From CAZUHK01 sp964620345 (GTDB lineage: Bacteria > Planctomycetota > Phycisphaerae > Phycisphaerales > Zrk34): a DNA stretch of 13,957 nucleotides. The notes under the pieces were generated by a model. It saw only the letters and a program-made list of their open reading frames with translations, ran no database searches and was not told the DNA's origin. How positions within the stretch are numbered: the stretch's first letter is position 1; each line of letters starts with the position of its first letter. Made by a program: the position numbers and the translations under genes. Of the stretch, positions 13,929 to 13,957 are shown in pieces. Location: assembly GCA_964620345.1 (NCBI GenBank), contig CAZUHK010000074.1, forward strand, positions 1 through 13,957, given 5' to 3'.

Positions 13929-13957
13929 CTTGCGCGCCGACCCACCCCGTGACCGCC

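Noticed and set aside
13808..13945. N-terminal extension of the aminotransferase by 46 codons
   Set aside because: The extra residues are Arg/Gly/Cys-rich, cover the promoter candidate, and the GTG at 13807 has its own SD.
1..13957. CRISPR arrays, tRNA or rRNA genes
   Set aside because: No regularly spaced repeats and no cloverleaf or rRNA-like stretches were seen on either strand.

Overview
The window is a GC-rich bacterial chromosome segment. Several features suggest a planctomycete, perhaps of the Phycisphaerae. These are a large exported HEAT-repeat protein with the C-terminal repeat type often seen in that phylum, a MerR/B12-fold regulator, a SAM methyltransferase with a family-typical N-terminus, and a stand-alone IS4/5-type DNA-binding domain. 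This is inference from protein style; no rRNA or marker gene is present.

Layout, left to right. (1) Positions 1-122 hold the first 22 codons of a minus-strand gene running off the left edge, preceded by a good Shine-Dalgarno and a pair of palindromic TetR-like operator candidates. (2) Positions 245-2877 carry three minus-strand genes: an exported helical protein with a C-terminal zinc ribbon, a 78-residue lipoprotein, and pyridoxamine 5'-phosphate oxidase (pdxH). (3) Positions 2904-5255 hold the plus-strand HEAT-repeat protein, divergent from pdxH and ending 10 bp from the convergent next operon. (4) Positions 5266-9218 form a tight minus-strand four-gene operon: a MerR-type regulator with a cobalamin-binding-like fold, a SAM methyltransferase, an FAD oxidoreductase of the geranylgeranyl-reductase-like group, and a type III polyketide synthase with an intact Cys-His-Asn triad. 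The last three genes overlap by 4 bp each. (5) Positions 9219-9525 are a 307-bp divergent control region with a promoter for each side, a palindrome over the regulator's -35 box, and a strong leader hairpin. (6) Positions 9526-12531 form a plus-strand operon: an IS4/5-type domain protein without its DDE nuclease, an SRPBCC-fold protein, a four-helix membrane protein, and a long SDR-type NAD(P)-binding protein with a DUF2867-like C-terminus. (7) Positions 12632-13807 hold a convergent class V PLP aminotransferase with its own promoter candidate, and a palindrome near the right edge.

The most interesting part is 5266-12531. A CarH/LitR-like regulator heads an operon that encodes a complete small pathway: type III PKS, flavin-dependent tailoring and methylation. 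It faces a second operon of SRPBCC, membrane and SDR genes. The regulator keeps the Wx9EH motif of B12 photoreceptors but lacks the axial-ligand histidine motif, so it may be a light/B12 sensor that has changed or lost its cofactor. The product is probably a methylated, redox-tailored phenolic or pyrone compound, by analogy with srsABC-type phenolic-lipid operons; the substrate cannot be read from sequence.
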